DNA of 64,000 bases from Thermoleophilum album (GTDB lineage Bacteria; Actinomycetota; Thermoleophilia; Solirubrobacterales; Thermoleophilaceae). The stretch lies in NCBI RefSeq assembly GCF_028867705.1, contig NZ_CP066171.1, positions 124,001 through 188,000 on the forward strand, read 5' to 3'. The position numbers and the translations under genes were made by a program. Positions within the stretch are counted from its first letter, which is position 1. Each line of letters begins with the position of its first letter. Of this stretch, positions 45,777 through 54,943 are shown piece after piece. The notes beneath the pieces were generated by a model. It saw only the letters and a program-made list of their open reading frames with translations. It was not told where the DNA came from and did no database searches.

Positions 45777-47180
45777 TCAGCGCTGGCGCTGCGGGTCGAC
45801 GGCGTTCGTGAAGCCCTCGGCGCCGGTCGGCGTCTCGACGCGCTGCTCGCGCTCTTCGATCGGCACGTAGCGACGCGTGCGCTCACCTGTGTAGACCTGC
45901 CGCGGACGCGCGATGCGCGTGTCGGGGTCGCTCAGCATCTCGAGCCACTGCGCGATCCAGCCCGACGTGCGCGGGATCGCGAACATCACGGTGAACATCT
46001 CCTTCGGTAGGTTCAGTGCCTCGTAGATCAGGCCCGAGTAGAAGTCGACGTTCGGGTAGAGCTTGCGCGATACGAAGTACTCGTCTTCGAGCGCACGCTT
46101 CTCGAGCTCGACGGCGATGTCGATCTTCGGGTTCTTACCCGTTACCTCGAAGACCTTGTAGGCGTGGTCTTTGATGATCCGCGCGCGCGGGTCGTAGTTC
46201 TTGTAGATGCGGTGGCCGAACCCCATTAGCCGGCGCTCGCGGCGCTTGACCGCCTCGAGGAAGTCGGGGATGTTCTCGACACTGCCGATCTCCTCGAGCA
46301 TCCGCACCACCTGCTCGTTCGCACCGCCGTGGAGAGGTCCGTACAGCGCTGCGACGCCAGCGGCGATCGCCGAGTAGGGATCGACCCGCGAGGAGCCGAC
46401 GCTGCGCACGGCGTTGGTGGAGCAGTTCTGCTCGTGGTCGGCGTGCAAGATCCAGAGAACGTCGAGCGCACGCTCCAGCCGCGGATCGGGCTGGTACTTC
46501 AGCTCGGTCATCTTGAACATCATCGAGAGGAAGTTCCCCGGATACGACAGGTCGTTGTCGGGATAGACGTACGGCAGACCCATGTTGTGGCGGTAGGCGA
46601 AGGCCGCCAGCGTCGGCATCTTCGCGATCAGCCGCACCGCCGCCATGTGGCGCTCCTGCGGGTCGTCGATGCGCTTGGCCTCGGGGTAGAAGGTCGAGAG
46701 GGCACCCACGCAACCGAGCAGCATCCCCATCGGGTGCGCGTCGTAGCGGTAGCCCTGCATGAAGGCTTTGATGTTCTCGTGGACGAACGTGTGGTGGGTG
46801 ATCTCGTACACCCACTGGTCGAGCTGCTCGCGGGTGGGGAGCTCGCCGTAGATCAAGAGGTAGGCGACCTCGAGGTACGTCGACTTCTCGCACAGCTCCT
46901 CGATCGGGTAGCCGCGGTACTCGAGGATGCCTTTTTCGCCGTCGATGAACGTGATCGAGCTACGGCACGACGCGGTGTTGTCGAACGCCGGGTCGTAGCT
47001 CATCAACCCGAAGTCGTCTTCGTCGACCTTGATCTGGCGCAGGTCGCGGGCACGGATCGTGCCGTCGGTGATGGGCAGCTCGTAGCTGCGGCCGGTGCGG
47101 TTGTCGATAACTGTCAGCGTGTCGCGCGGCGCAGCCGTTGCCGCGTCGGCGTCGACAACCTGCATCGGTGCGTCGGGCAT
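45777..47180 (-). CDS. gltA: Citrate synthase
   Basis: This 467-residue enzyme condenses oxaloacetate and acetyl-CoA. Active-site His and Asp regions are seen in WILHADHEQNCSTNAVR, LYGPLHGGANE and MGFGHRIYKNYDPRA. The length and N-terminal beta region (TDGTIRARDLRQIK) are those of the larger hexameric type. ATG 47180 follows GGAGGAAAG. The enzyme feeds the same cycle as the nearby 2-oxoglutarate dehydrogenase. Confidence 0.96.
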   Translation of the reverse strand: MPDAPMQVVDADAATAAPRDTLTVIDNRTGRSYELPITDGTIRARDLRQIKVDEDDFGLMSYDPAFDNTASCRSSITFIDGEKGILEYRGYPIEELCEKSTYLEVAYLLIYGELPTREQLDQWVYEITHHTFVHENIKAFMQGYRYDAHPMGMLLGCVGALSTFYPEAKRIDDPQERHMAAVRLIAKMPTLAAFAYRHNMGLPYVYPDNDLSYPGNFLSMMFKMTELKYQPDPRLERALDVLWILHADHEQNCSTNAVRSVGSSRVDPYSAIAAGVAALYGPLHGGANEQVVRMLEEIGSVENIPDFLEAVKRRERRLMGFGHRIYKNYDPRARIIKDHAYKVFEVTGKNPKIDIAVELEKRALEDEYFVSRKLYPNVDFYSGLIYEALNLPKEMFTVMFAIPRTSGWIAQWLEMLSDPDTRIARPRQVYTGERTRRYVPIEEREQRVETPTGAEGFTNAVDPQRQR

Positions 47181-47198
47181 CTTTCCTCCGTCCCAGTT

Positions 47199-47426
47199 CT
47201 AAGAGCTGTCCGAAACCTGAACGGTACCGGCGTGCTGGGGCTCGCCTTCGGTCGCGGTGGCGTGGATCACGCTCGCAAGCGTGGCGGCAGCAAGCAACAC
47301 CGAGATACCGACGACCAGGCGCTGCGTCGCTGCCGATCGCGGAAAGTCGGGGTTCTTGAGCCCGACCGCGGTGATCGCCACAGCCCAGGCCGCGAACGTC
47401 AGGCCGAGCGCGTAGAAGAGCTCCAT
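47199..47426 (-). CDS. Small two-helix membrane protein
   Basis: This 75-residue protein starts at ATG 47426. It has a first helix LFYALGLTFAAWAVAITAVGL and a second LVVGISVLLAAATLASVI, then a polar tail. It lies 18 bp before citrate synthase on the same strand. Function unknown. Confidence 0.6.
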   Translation of the reverse strand: MELFYALGLTFAAWAVAITAVGLKNPDFPRSAATQRLVVGISVLLAAATLASVIHATATEGEPQHAGTVQVSDSS

Positions 47427-47463
47427 CGACCTTGCGAATCTAGCCGATCGGCGCGGCGCTCGA

Positions 47464-47739
47464 TCACGCGTTCGCGACCTCGCGTTCGCGACCTGCCCGA
47501 CGCGCGCGTCGGGCACGTGGCCGGGTCGGGTGCGTGGATGCCTTGTCACCGTGCGGGCCCCGTCTGCGTCCGCGGGGCGGATGCGGCGGTCTTGTCGGCA
47601 GTCGCGGACCCCTGCCCCCGCCGCCCTTATCGCTCGCTTCCGTCGGCGGTTGTTTGCGGAGCGCCCACCAGATCACAGCCACCAGCGACAGCATCGGCAC
47701 CTTCACGAACACCGCGAGCCAGAGGAAGCCCCAGTCCAC
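47464..47739 (-). CDS. Small membrane protein with basic tail
   Basis: This 91-residue protein from GTG 47739 has one hydrophobic helix (FLWLAVFVKVPMLSLVAVIWWAL) and a Pro/Arg-rich tail. It starts 22 bp after the PfkB-kinase gene and is probably in its operon. Function unknown. Confidence 0.55.
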   Translation of the reverse strand: MDWGFLWLAVFVKVPMLSLVAVIWWALRKQPPTEASDKGGGGRGPRLPTRPPHPPRGRRRGPHGDKASTHPTRPRARRARRAGREREVANA

Positions 47740-47761
47740 ACCGCGAGGTTAGCGCCGCCGT

Positions 47762-48706
47762 TCAGGCGTGCGAGCCCTCGCCGGCGGGGAGCGCCTCGAT
47801 CGCTGTCATACGTCGAAACTCTTCGAAGCGCTCGTCGATCTCCTCGCGCGTGAGCTCGAGCACGCGCTCGCACCCGAAACGCTCGACGTTGAAAGAGGCG
47901 AGTACGGAACCGTAGGTCATCGCCCGCCGCAGCTCGCCTTCGTCGCTCGCGTCGGCGCCCGATCCCGCGAGGTAACCGAGGAAGCCGCCGGCGAACGAGT
48001 CGCCCGCTCCCGTGGGGTCGACGACCGTCTCGAGCGGATAGGCCGGGAGCGAAAAGAACCCTTCGCTCGTATATAGAGAGGCACCGTACTCGCCGAGCTT
48101 GGCGACGACCGCACGCGGTCCGCGCGCGATCAGGTCGCGCGCCGCCAACAACAGGTTCGGCTGCCGCGTGAGCATCCGCAGCTCGGCGTCGTTCATGAAG
48201 ACGACATCGACCTCGGCGATCGCCCGCAAAAGCTCGTCGCGCTCGGTCTCGATCCAGAGGTTCATCGAGTCCAGCGCTGCTAGACGAGCCCCCGTGCACT
48301 GGGCGCGCACACGCCGCTGCAGTTGCGGCTGGATGTTGGCAAGGAAGACGACGGGCGCCTCGCGCGCGGTCTCGCCGAGCTGCGGGTCGAAGTTTGCGAA
48401 GACGTTCAGCTCTGTGGTGTCGGTGTGGGCGGTGTTGAGGTCGTAGTCGTAGTGCCCACGCCAGAAAAACGTTTTGCCACCGGCGATGCGCTCGAGGCCG
48501 CGTGTGTCGATGCCGCGCTGCTGGAGAAGCTCGTCGTAGTCGGGATCGAAGTCGTCGCCTACGACCCCGACGAGGTTCACCGGCGTGAAGAAGCTGGCGG
48601 CGAGCGAGAAGTGGGTGGCCGAGCCGCCGAGCATCCGTTCGCGCTCGCCGAACGGCGTACGCACCGAGTCGAAAGCCACCGAACCGACGACGGTAAGTCC
48701 TGGCAT
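47762..48706 (-). CDS. PfkB-family sugar/nucleoside kinase
   Basis: This 314-residue ribokinase-fold kinase has GGSATHFSLAASFF near the N-terminus, an NDAELRMLTRQ segment and the catalytic anion-hole motif DPTGAGDSFAGGFLGY near the C-terminus. The start is ATG 48706 (PGLTVVGSVAFD). The substrate cannot be told from sequence alone; adenosine/sugar kinases of this type are common in actinobacteria. Confidence 0.88.
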   Translation of the reverse strand: MPGLTVVGSVAFDSVRTPFGERERMLGGSATHFSLAASFFTPVNLVGVVGDDFDPDYDELLQQRGIDTRGLERIAGGKTFFWRGHYDYDLNTAHTDTTELNVFANFDPQLGETAREAPVVFLANIQPQLQRRVRAQCTGARLAALDSMNLWIETERDELLRAIAEVDVVFMNDAELRMLTRQPNLLLAARDLIARGPRAVVAKLGEYGASLYTSEGFFSLPAYPLETVVDPTGAGDSFAGGFLGYLAGSGADASDEGELRRAMTYGSVLASFNVERFGCERVLELTREEIDERFEEFRRMTAIEALPAGEGSHA

Positions 48707-48858
48707 CGCGGCGAAGCCTAACTGCGCCGCCCCGCTAGTGGAAGCGCGCGTCGGCCTGGCGGCACGACGCGCGGTGGTCGCGTCGTGGTGGCGCGTGCGT
48801 GTCGAGCCCGACGGCGGGCACGCGCGGCTGGCGAAGATCGCAATAACCTCCTGGAGCG

Positions 48859-50394
48859 ATGGGTGGCGCAAGCGAGTTCGCACGGCTCGGTCTCGAAGAC
48901 ACGATCGTGCGCGCGCTCGAGCGCCTCGGCTACGGACCACCGACACCGATTCAGGAGCGCGCGATCCCACACCTGTTGGCGGGTCGCGACGTGATCGGTC
49001 AGGCACAAACGGGAACGGGCAAGACCGCTGCGTTCGGCCTGCCGCTCGTGCAGTACGTCGATCCCGCCGACGACGCCGTCCAAGGGCTTGTGTTGACACC
49101 GACACGCGAGCTCTGCATCCAAGTCACCCAAGCGCTACGCGCCTACGGCGAGCTGCGCGGCGTCGAGGTGGTGGCACTGTTCGGGGGCGTGCCCGTCCGC
49201 GAGCAAGCGGTGCGCCTGGCGGGGAAAGCGCACATCGTCGTCGGCACCGTCGGGCGCGTGCTCGACATGATCCGCCGCCACCACCTGCTGCTTACCGATG
49301 CCCGCTTCGTCGTGCTCGACGAGGCCGACGAGATGCTCGATCTCGGCTTTCTCGACGAGGTCCGCGCGATCCTGAAGCGTGCGCCACAGGGCCGTCAGAC
49401 CGCGCTGTTCTCGGCCACCATGCCGGACGAGATCCGTCGTCTCGCCGACGACTTCATGTTGGAGCCGGTCGAGATCGCTGTTCCCGCCCCCACGCTCGCC
49501 GTCGACACGGTCGCCCAGTACCGCCTCGATGTCGACGAGCGCGACAAGCCCGAGGCGCTCGTGCGCGTCCTGCGCGCAGAACGGCCCCGCCAAGCGATCG
49601 TGTTCGTGCGCACCAAGATCGGCGTCGACCGGCTTGCCCGTCGCCTCGCCGATGCCGGTGTGCGCGCCAAAACCCTGCACGGCGACATGTCGCAGGGTGC
49701 GCGCGACGGCGTAATGATCGCCTTCAAGTCGGGGCGAGAGCGGCTGCTGGTGGCGACGGATGTGGCGGCGCGCGGTCTCGACATAACAGGCGTCAGCCAC
49801 GTCGTCAATTACGACATCCCGAACTCCCCCGACATCTACGTGCACCGCGTGGGGCGCACCGGTCGCGCCGGCGAGCGCGGCCGCGCGATAACGCTCGTCA
49901 CGCCGCGCGAACGCCGCGAGCTCCAGGCGATCGAGCGCCACGCGGGCGTGACGTTGGCGCCTTGGTCGCCGCCCCGTCCGCCTGGCGCGCGGCAAGAGGG
50001 CATGCCAGAAACAGCTGCGTCTGCCGGGAACGGCGCGCCTGGCCGCACTGCGGAGGACGCGCCGGACGTAGGGCCCGAAGGCGCGCACGAGCCTAGCGCC
50101 CGGCGCGGCGATCGGCGCCGCGGTCGTTCGCGCCGGCGCGCCAAGCTGGCCGCGAACGGCCGCCGTGCACGCCTGCTCCTGCGTGGCGGTCGTGCCCACG
50201 GCGTCGAGCCCAAGGACGTGATCGCGCTGCTCGTCGACGGCGGCGGGCTCGAGCACGACGACGTCGGGCGCGTGCGTGTGCTCGAGCTGTACTCGCTCTG
50301 TGACGTTCCCGGCGAGCGCGCCGACGATGTCGCCAGGGCGGTAGTCGGGCGGCGCCTCGGCTCGACGGTAGCGGCGGCCGAGGTGCTTCCATGA
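48859..50394 (+). CDS. DEAD-box RNA helicase with DbpA-like C-terminal domain
   Basis: This 511-residue helicase has the Q motif GYGPPTPIQERAI, Walker A AQTGTGKT, PTRELCIQV, DEADEMLD, SATMP, the second-domain motifs VATDVAARGLD and HRVGRTGRAGERG, then an Arg/Gly-rich linker (about 375-430). The final 75 residues match the DbpA RNA-binding RRM-like domain (VEPKDVIALLVDGGGL). It is likely involved in ribosome assembly or cold-related RNA unfolding. Confidence 0.93.
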   Translation: MGGASEFARLGLEDTIVRALERLGYGPPTPIQERAIPHLLAGRDVIGQAQTGTGKTAAFGLPLVQYVDPADDAVQGLVLTPTRELCIQVTQALRAYGELRGVEVVALFGGVPVREQAVRLAGKAHIVVGTVGRVLDMIRRHHLLLTDARFVVLDEADEMLDLGFLDEVRAILKRAPQGRQTALFSATMPDEIRRLADDFMLEPVEIAVPAPTLAVDTVAQYRLDVDERDKPEALVRVLRAERPRQAIVFVRTKIGVDRLARRLADAGVRAKTLHGDMSQGARDGVMIAFKSGRERLLVATDVAARGLDITGVSHVVNYDIPNSPDIYVHRVGRTGRAGERGRAITLVTPRERRELQAIERHAGVTLAPWSPPRPPGARQEGMPETAASAGNGAPGRTAEDAPDVGPEGAHEPSARRGDRRRGRSRRRAKLAANGRRARLLLRGGRAHGVEPKDVIALLVDGGGLEHDDVGRVRVLELYSLCDVPGERADDVARAVVGRRLGSTVAAAEVLP

Positions 50395-50810
50395 GTCCGC
50401 GCAGCGCTAGCCGAAACACCGCCCCGACCGGTTGGCAGGGGGCGGCTGAACACCCGCCGCCGATCGAGGTGCTTTGGTGGCAGGGGTGCCCTTCGACGGA
50501 ACGCCTCGTGCCCGTGCTGCGCGAGCTGCTCGACGAGCTCGGCTTCGATTTCGAAGCCACCGTTCGCTTGCGCGAGGTAAAAAGCGACGCCGAAGCCGAG
50601 CGCGAGAAGTTCGCCGGCTCGCCGACGATCCGGGTGCGCGGGCGCGAGTTCCAGGAGAGTGGCGGCCCCTACCGCCTCACGTGCCGCCTCTACCGGTTAC
50701 CGGACGGGCGCCCGTCGCCGCTTCCCGATCGCGACGAACTGAAAGAGTTCATCGCTGCCGAGCTCGGCGCTTCGACCAGCCCGCACAGCAACGGAGGTGA
50801 CGATCCGTGA
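50391..50810 (+). CDS. Thioredoxin-like fold protein
   Basis: This 139-residue protein overlaps the helicase stop by 4 nt. It has a thioredoxin-like pattern: IEVLWWQGCPSTERLVPVL (single Cys at the active-site position), then SPTIRVRGREFQ with the cis-Pro. A second Cys sits in YRLTCRLY. It resembles small thioredoxin/alkylmercury-lyase-like proteins. It also overlaps the next redox gene, suggesting a joint role. Confidence 0.7.
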   Translation: MSPRSASRNTAPTGWQGAAEHPPPIEVLWWQGCPSTERLVPVLRELLDELGFDFEATVRLREVKSDAEAEREKFAGSPTIRVRGREFQESGGPYRLTCRLYRLPDGRPSPLPDRDELKEFIAAELGASTSPHSNGGDDP

Positions 50811-51340
50811 CGCTAGCGCTAGGTGCAGAGCTGCCCGCTTTCACCCTTCCCGACACCGACGAGCGTCCGCACACCCTGCCCGACGAGGCCGGCGAAGCGG
50901 CGACCGTCGTGGTCTTCACGTGCAACCACTGCCCGTACGCGCTCGCCTGGCACGACCGTCTGATCGACGTCGTGCGCGACTACCGCGACCGTGGTGTCGC
51001 CTTCTTCTTCGTAAACCCCAACGACGCCGAGCGCTACCCCGACGACTCGTTCGCGGCTATGAAGGAGCGCGTGGCTGCCGACGGCGGGTGGCCTGCTCCC
51101 TATCTGCGCGACGAAAGCCAGGAAGTAGCGCGCGCCTTCGGTGCCAGAACCACACCGGACGTGTTCGTGTTCGACAGCGAGCGGCGCCTCGCCTACCGGG
51201 GTGCGCCCGACAGCGATTACCAGGATCCCGCCAAGCGAGCCGAGTGGTTGCGTTCGGCACTCGACGCGCTGCTCGCCGGCCAACGTCCCGATCCCGCGAC
51301 TACCGATCCCGTCGGCTGCTCGGTTAAGTGGAAGCAATGA
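50807..51340 (+). CDS. Thioredoxin-family / AhpC-TSA-like protein
   Basis: This 177-residue protein from GTG 50807 has LGAELPAFTLPDTDE, the redox motif VVFTCNHCPYALAWHDRL and RTTPDVFVFDSERRLAYRG with the cis-Pro. This matches the CNHCPY subgroup of peroxiredoxin-like thioredoxin-fold proteins. It overlaps the previous gene by 4 nt (GTGA). Confidence 0.87.
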   Translation: MTLALGAELPAFTLPDTDERPHTLPDEAGEAATVVVFTCNHCPYALAWHDRLIDVVRDYRDRGVAFFFVNPNDAERYPDDSFAAMKERVAADGGWPAPYLRDESQEVARAFGARTTPDVFVFDSERRLAYRGAPDSDYQDPAKRAEWLRSALDALLAGQRPDPATTDPVGCSVKWKQ

Positions 51341-51405
51341 GCTGCCGCGGAGAGCCGCGGGTGCGGCGTCGCGGCGCGAGCGGGCGCGCCTAGAGCGCGG
51401 CCGCG

Positions 51406-52245
51406 GTGAGCGCGCTGCTTCTGGCCGCGCTCAGCGGCCTCGCATGGGGTGCGTCCGACTTCGTCGCCGGTCTTGCGGCGCGGCGAGTGCGCGTGCTCGC
51501 CGTTCTGCTGGTGTCGCAGATCGTGGGGCTCGCGCTTGTCACCGCGGTGGTGGCCGTTCGCAGCGAACCGCCGCCCGGGCTGCGCGAGCTCGCGTTCGCG
51601 GCGCTCTCGTCGCTCGCCGGCGTCGGCGGTCTCGCCGCCTTCTATCGGGGGCTCGCCGTCGGCGCGATGTCGGTCGTGGCGCCGCTCTCCGCAGGCGGAG
51701 CCGTGATCCCGATCGTCGTTGGATTGCTCACCGGCGAAAGGCCGCAGTCGCTGCAGTTAGTCGGCGTCGCGCTCGTTACAGGCGGAGCGATGTTGGCCTC
51801 GATCGAGCGTGCACACGGCACGCGGTCGGTGCGGCTCGCGCGCGGCGTTCCCTACGCCCTCGCGGCGGCGGTCGGCTTCGGCATGTTCTTCGTGTTCGTC
51901 GACCAGGCTGCGGCAGCGTCGGCCGAATGGACGCTTGTCGGAAACCGCTTCACGGGCGTGATCGTGCTCGCTTTTGTGGCGGCGATCGTGCGACCGCCGC
52001 TGCCTAGCGGCAAAGGCTTGCTGCCCCTGCTGGTGGTCGGGGTTCTTGACACCAGCGCGAACCTGCTGTTCGCGTTCGCGTCGCGACTCGGACTGTTGAG
52101 CTTGGGCGCTGCCCTCGGCTCGCTGTATCCGGTCGTCGTGGTGGTGCTCGCGCGGATATTCCTCGGCGAGCGGCTCGCACGCGTGCAGGCGCTCGGTGTC
52201 GGCGCGGCGCTCGCCGGTGTGGCGCTCGTCAGCGCGGGGAAGTGA
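51406..52245 (+). CDS. EamA/DMT-family transporter
   Basis: This 279-residue membrane protein has ten predicted helices in two EamA repeats. The first repeat starts ALSGLAWGASDFVAGLAARR and the second begins near residue 145 with YALAAAVGFGMFFVF. It ends with FLGERLARVQALGVGAALAGV, a typical EamA closing. It probably exports a metabolite; the substrate is unknown. Confidence 0.85.
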   Translation: MSALLLAALSGLAWGASDFVAGLAARRVRVLAVLLVSQIVGLALVTAVVAVRSEPPPGLRELAFAALSSLAGVGGLAAFYRGLAVGAMSVVAPLSAGGAVIPIVVGLLTGERPQSLQLVGVALVTGGAMLASIERAHGTRSVRLARGVPYALAAAVGFGMFFVFVDQAAAASAEWTLVGNRFTGVIVLAFVAAIVRPPLPSGKGLLPLLVVGVLDTSANLLFAFASRLGLLSLGAALGSLYPVVVVVLARIFLGERLARVQALGVGAALAGVALVSAGK

Positions 52246-52882
52246 GCGCAATACCGAACAACCGCTCGAGCGCGGGAACGGTCGTGTCCGCGCCGCGGTG
52301 GAGAATCGCTGTCATCCCCACCGCCTCGGCGCCAGCGCAGTTCTCGCGCAGATCGTCGACAAAAACGCACGCCGAACAAGGAACCCCGGCGCGTTCTGCG
52401 GCGAGCTCGTAGATCTCGGGTTGCGGTTTGTGCAAGCCGACTTCGCCCGAGATCACGATCGCGTCGAAGAGCTGAGGCAACAGTTCGCGGTCGTAGCGGC
52501 CGCGCCCCCACGAGTTCGAGATCAAACCGGTGCGCACCCCTTGGGAGCGTGCGCTGCGTACCGCCGCGATCATCGCTTCGTCGGGACGCAGACCGGCGAA
52601 CAGGCGGTCGACGAGACCGTCGGTGTCGCGCACGCCGATGAGCGGCCCGAACGCACGTGCGAACTCGTCTTCGCCGAGTTCGCCCACCTCCAGGCGGCGC
52701 AAAAGCGCTAGCGCTTCCGGTCGCTCTCGGAAGGTGCGCTTGACGGTTTCGGGGTCCAGTCCCTCGCGCTCGCAGAACTCGCGAAAGGCAGCGAAGACGT
52801 TCGTTGTCAGCACGCCTCCGAAGTCGACAAGCAGCGCCCGTGGGCGCTCGCGTGCGGGTGTGTTTTCGCCGCTAGCGGCCAC
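52229..52882 (-). CDS. HAD-superfamily hydrolase
   Basis: This 217-residue HAD-IA hydrolase has motif I LLVDFGGVLTT, in which the nucleophile Asp is followed by Gly-Gly in place of the usual second Asp. Motif II is LISNSWG, Lys is in GLHKPQPEIYE and motif IV is CVFVDDLRENC. The F-G-G start is typical of the soluble-epoxide-hydrolase-N-terminal/haloacid-dehalogenase-like subgroup. It starts 4 bp after the phosphotransferase gene and overlaps the convergent transporter by 17 bp. Confidence 0.87.
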   Translation of the reverse strand: MAASGENTPARERPRALLVDFGGVLTTNVFAAFREFCEREGLDPETVKRTFRERPEALALLRRLEVGELGEDEFARAFGPLIGVRDTDGLVDRLFAGLRPDEAMIAAVRSARSQGVRTGLISNSWGRGRYDRELLPQLFDAIVISGEVGLHKPQPEIYELAAERAGVPCSACVFVDDLRENCAGAEAVGMTAILHRGADTTVPALERLFGIALTSPR

Positions 52883-52886
52883 GCGG

Positions 52887-53957
52887 CTAGCCCTCTTCGG
52901 TCAGTGCCAGCGCAGCCTCGGCGAGCTCCGGTACGCCACGATCGAACATGCGCAGAAACTCGTCGTCGGTGGTGCCGGCGAGTAGCCGCTTGTAGTTCCC
53001 TTCCATGAAGACGGCGGCCTTCCACAACGCCAGCGCCTGGTACCAGCGCAAATTCGTGACGTCGAAACCGGTGCGCTCGGCGTAGCGGGCGATAAGTTCG
53101 TCGCGCGTCGGGAAGCCCTCGCGGCGAGTGATCGCCGACAGCGAGCTGAACATCGTTTCGGGGTCGCCCGGTTGCGACCAGGTGACGGTGAGGTAGCCGA
53201 GGTCGGCGAGCGGATCGCCGAGCGTCGACATCTCCCAGTCGAAGATCGCCACGATCCGTGCCGGCGCGTCGTTGGCGACCATCACGTTGCCGAGCCGGTA
53301 GTCGCCGTGCACGATCGTGGTGCGCGGCGTCGTCGGCATGTTCTCGGCAAGCCAGCGGCCCACTTCGGCGACGACCGGCAACTCACGCGTCTTGTTGTGC
53401 TCCCACAAGGCCGTGAAGCGGCGTAGCTGGCGCTCGAGATAACCGCTGTGCTTGGCGAAGGTGTCGAGGCCGACCGCGCGCCAGTCGACCGAGTGGATCT
53501 CGACCAAAGCGTCGATCAGCTGCTCGCCGAGGCGGCGCCGCTCTGTCGGAACGTCGAGGGGCGGCGGCAGTTCGCTCGTCACGACCGTGCCCTCGATGTA
53601 CTCCATGACGTAGAACGGCACACCGAGCAGCGACTCGTCGCTGCAGACAGCGAGCACGCGTGGCACGCGCACCGGCGTCGGCTCGAGTGCCGCAAGAAGC
53701 CGTGCCTCGCGCAGCACGTCATGGGCGCTGGGCGGCAGCGGCGGCCTGGGTGGTCGCCTCAGAACGAAACGCTCGCCGCCGCGTTCGAGCAGGTAGGTGA
53801 CGTTCGAGTGCCCCTCGCCGATCGGCTGCGCCGAGAGCTCGCCGCTGCCAAGACCGTGCTCGTCGAGGAACTCGGCGAGCGGCTCGAGCACGACGAGCGG
53901 TGGCACGTCGAGCGCCGCCGCCTCCTCCCTCGTTTGCACGACGTTGCGCAGCGCCAT
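52887..53957 (-). CDS. Aminoglycoside-phosphotransferase-like kinase (ACAD10-type)
   Basis: This 356-residue kinase has GEGHSNVTYLLERGGERFVLRR cut across its nucleotide loop and PFYVMEYIEG. The catalytic motif is VHGDYRLGNVMV and the metal motif is FDWEMSTLGDPLADLGYL. These fit the phosphotransferase family that often accompanies acyl-CoA dehydrogenases. The downstream HAD hydrolase pairs with it, as in ACAD10-like arrangements, where kinase and phosphatase-like domains go together. Confidence 0.87.
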   Translation of the reverse strand: MALRNVVQTREEAAALDVPPLVVLEPLAEFLDEHGLGSGELSAQPIGEGHSNVTYLLERGGERFVLRRPPRPPLPPSAHDVLREARLLAALEPTPVRVPRVLAVCSDESLLGVPFYVMEYIEGTVVTSELPPPLDVPTERRRLGEQLIDALVEIHSVDWRAVGLDTFAKHSGYLERQLRRFTALWEHNKTRELPVVAEVGRWLAENMPTTPRTTIVHGDYRLGNVMVANDAPARIVAIFDWEMSTLGDPLADLGYLTVTWSQPGDPETMFSSLSAITRREGFPTRDELIARYAERTGFDVTNLRWYQALALWKAAVFMEGNYKRLLAGTTDDEFLRMFDRGVPELAEAALALTEEG

Positions 53958-54096
53958 CGCGGGCCAGCAATCCTAAACGGAGGCGACACGACGGCGAGCG
54001 CCGCGAATGTCGAACGAGGAGGTGCGACAGCCGTCGCCGGGCATGCCGCAGCCGACGAGCGTGTTGGCTCGGCGACCCCCCTGGGGGCAAACGCCG

Positions 54097-54660
54097 CTAC
54101 GAGCTTGTCGAGCTGCCGGACGTCTCGCTGTCGCTCTTCGTGCTGCTGGCTCGTGTGCGACGGGTCGTTGCGCGCGAGCTTGTCGAGCGTGTGCTCGCGC
54201 TTGCGCGTGTGCTGCGTGCACCCGTCGCGCGCGTTCGCGCGGTGGCGCCTGTCGTTCCCTTCTTGGCGGTGCTGCGCGTGCCGCTCTTGCTGCTCGCGGC
54301 AGCGCGCGCGCGTGTGTTCTTGCTGGCGCTAGCGCTGGTGCTGGCGGCGGCCTTCGTATTCGACCGCTTGGTCGCACCCGTCGCGGCCTGCTGCAGCGCT
54401 TGCAGATCCTTGATCACGCGGTTCTGCGCGCTGCGCAGGTTCTTGCGCGCGTGGCGCAGGGCGGTGTCGAGATCTTTGAGCAGGTCGCGCGTGCCCTTGG
54501 TGACCTCGCGCCGCAGGTCGCGCAGAGCGTTCTGGGCAGCCTCGATCGACTCTTGTAGGCGCTCCAGCGACCCGTCGCCGCTTTTGCCCGCACTCGCTTT
54601 ACTGCGCGTCGTGCTCGCACTGCGCCCTTTCGATTTCGTGCTCGTGCCCTTCGCGGCCAT
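54097..54660 (-). CDS. Histone-H1-like basic protein with coiled-coil head
   Basis: This 187-residue protein has a basic Ser/Lys-rich start, then a helical, heptad-like section at about 30-92 (LERLQESIEAAQNALRDLRREV and the following LLKDLDTALRHARKNL). A tail of about 90 residues made almost only of Ala, Ser, Thr, Arg and Lys follows. Such tails occur in bacterial H1-like and actinobacterial nucleoid proteins. DNA binding is likely but not proven. It stands alone, divergent from the copper protein. Confidence 0.65.
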   Translation of the reverse strand: MAAKGTSTKSKGRSASTTRSKASAGKSGDGSLERLQESIEAAQNALRDLRREVTKGTRDLLKDLDTALRHARKNLRSAQNRVIKDLQALQQAATGATKRSNTKAAASTSASASKNTRARAAASSKSGTRSTAKKGTTGATARTRATGARSTRASASTRSTSSRATTRRTRASSTKSDSETSGSSTSS

Positions 54661-54943
54661 CGTCTCCTCCTTCCGTAGTGCGCTTCGTCGCGCCGCGCCG
54701 ACGCGGCGGCCGCGACGTCCGGGAACCAGGTCCCACGCGGGGGATCCGGAGTCGGTGCAGCTGCGGCAACGTTACGACGAGCGTGTGCCGCTGCCAAGTC
54801 GCGATTCGGCGTGCGATCGTCCTCCCCTGCCGGCACGCCCGCAGCGAATCGGGCTGCGCGCCCGCCGTGCAACGTCGGCTGGCCGGTGCCGGCAGCACAT
54901 GCAAGTGCGTCCTCCCGCCCAGGCCGCGATGTACCCTGCGGTC

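Noticed and set aside
53900-54943. Long plus-strand frame before the blue-copper protein
   Set aside because: It lies opposite the histone-like gene and the kinase start and has Arg/Leu/Ala composition typical of a shadow frame in GC-rich DNA.
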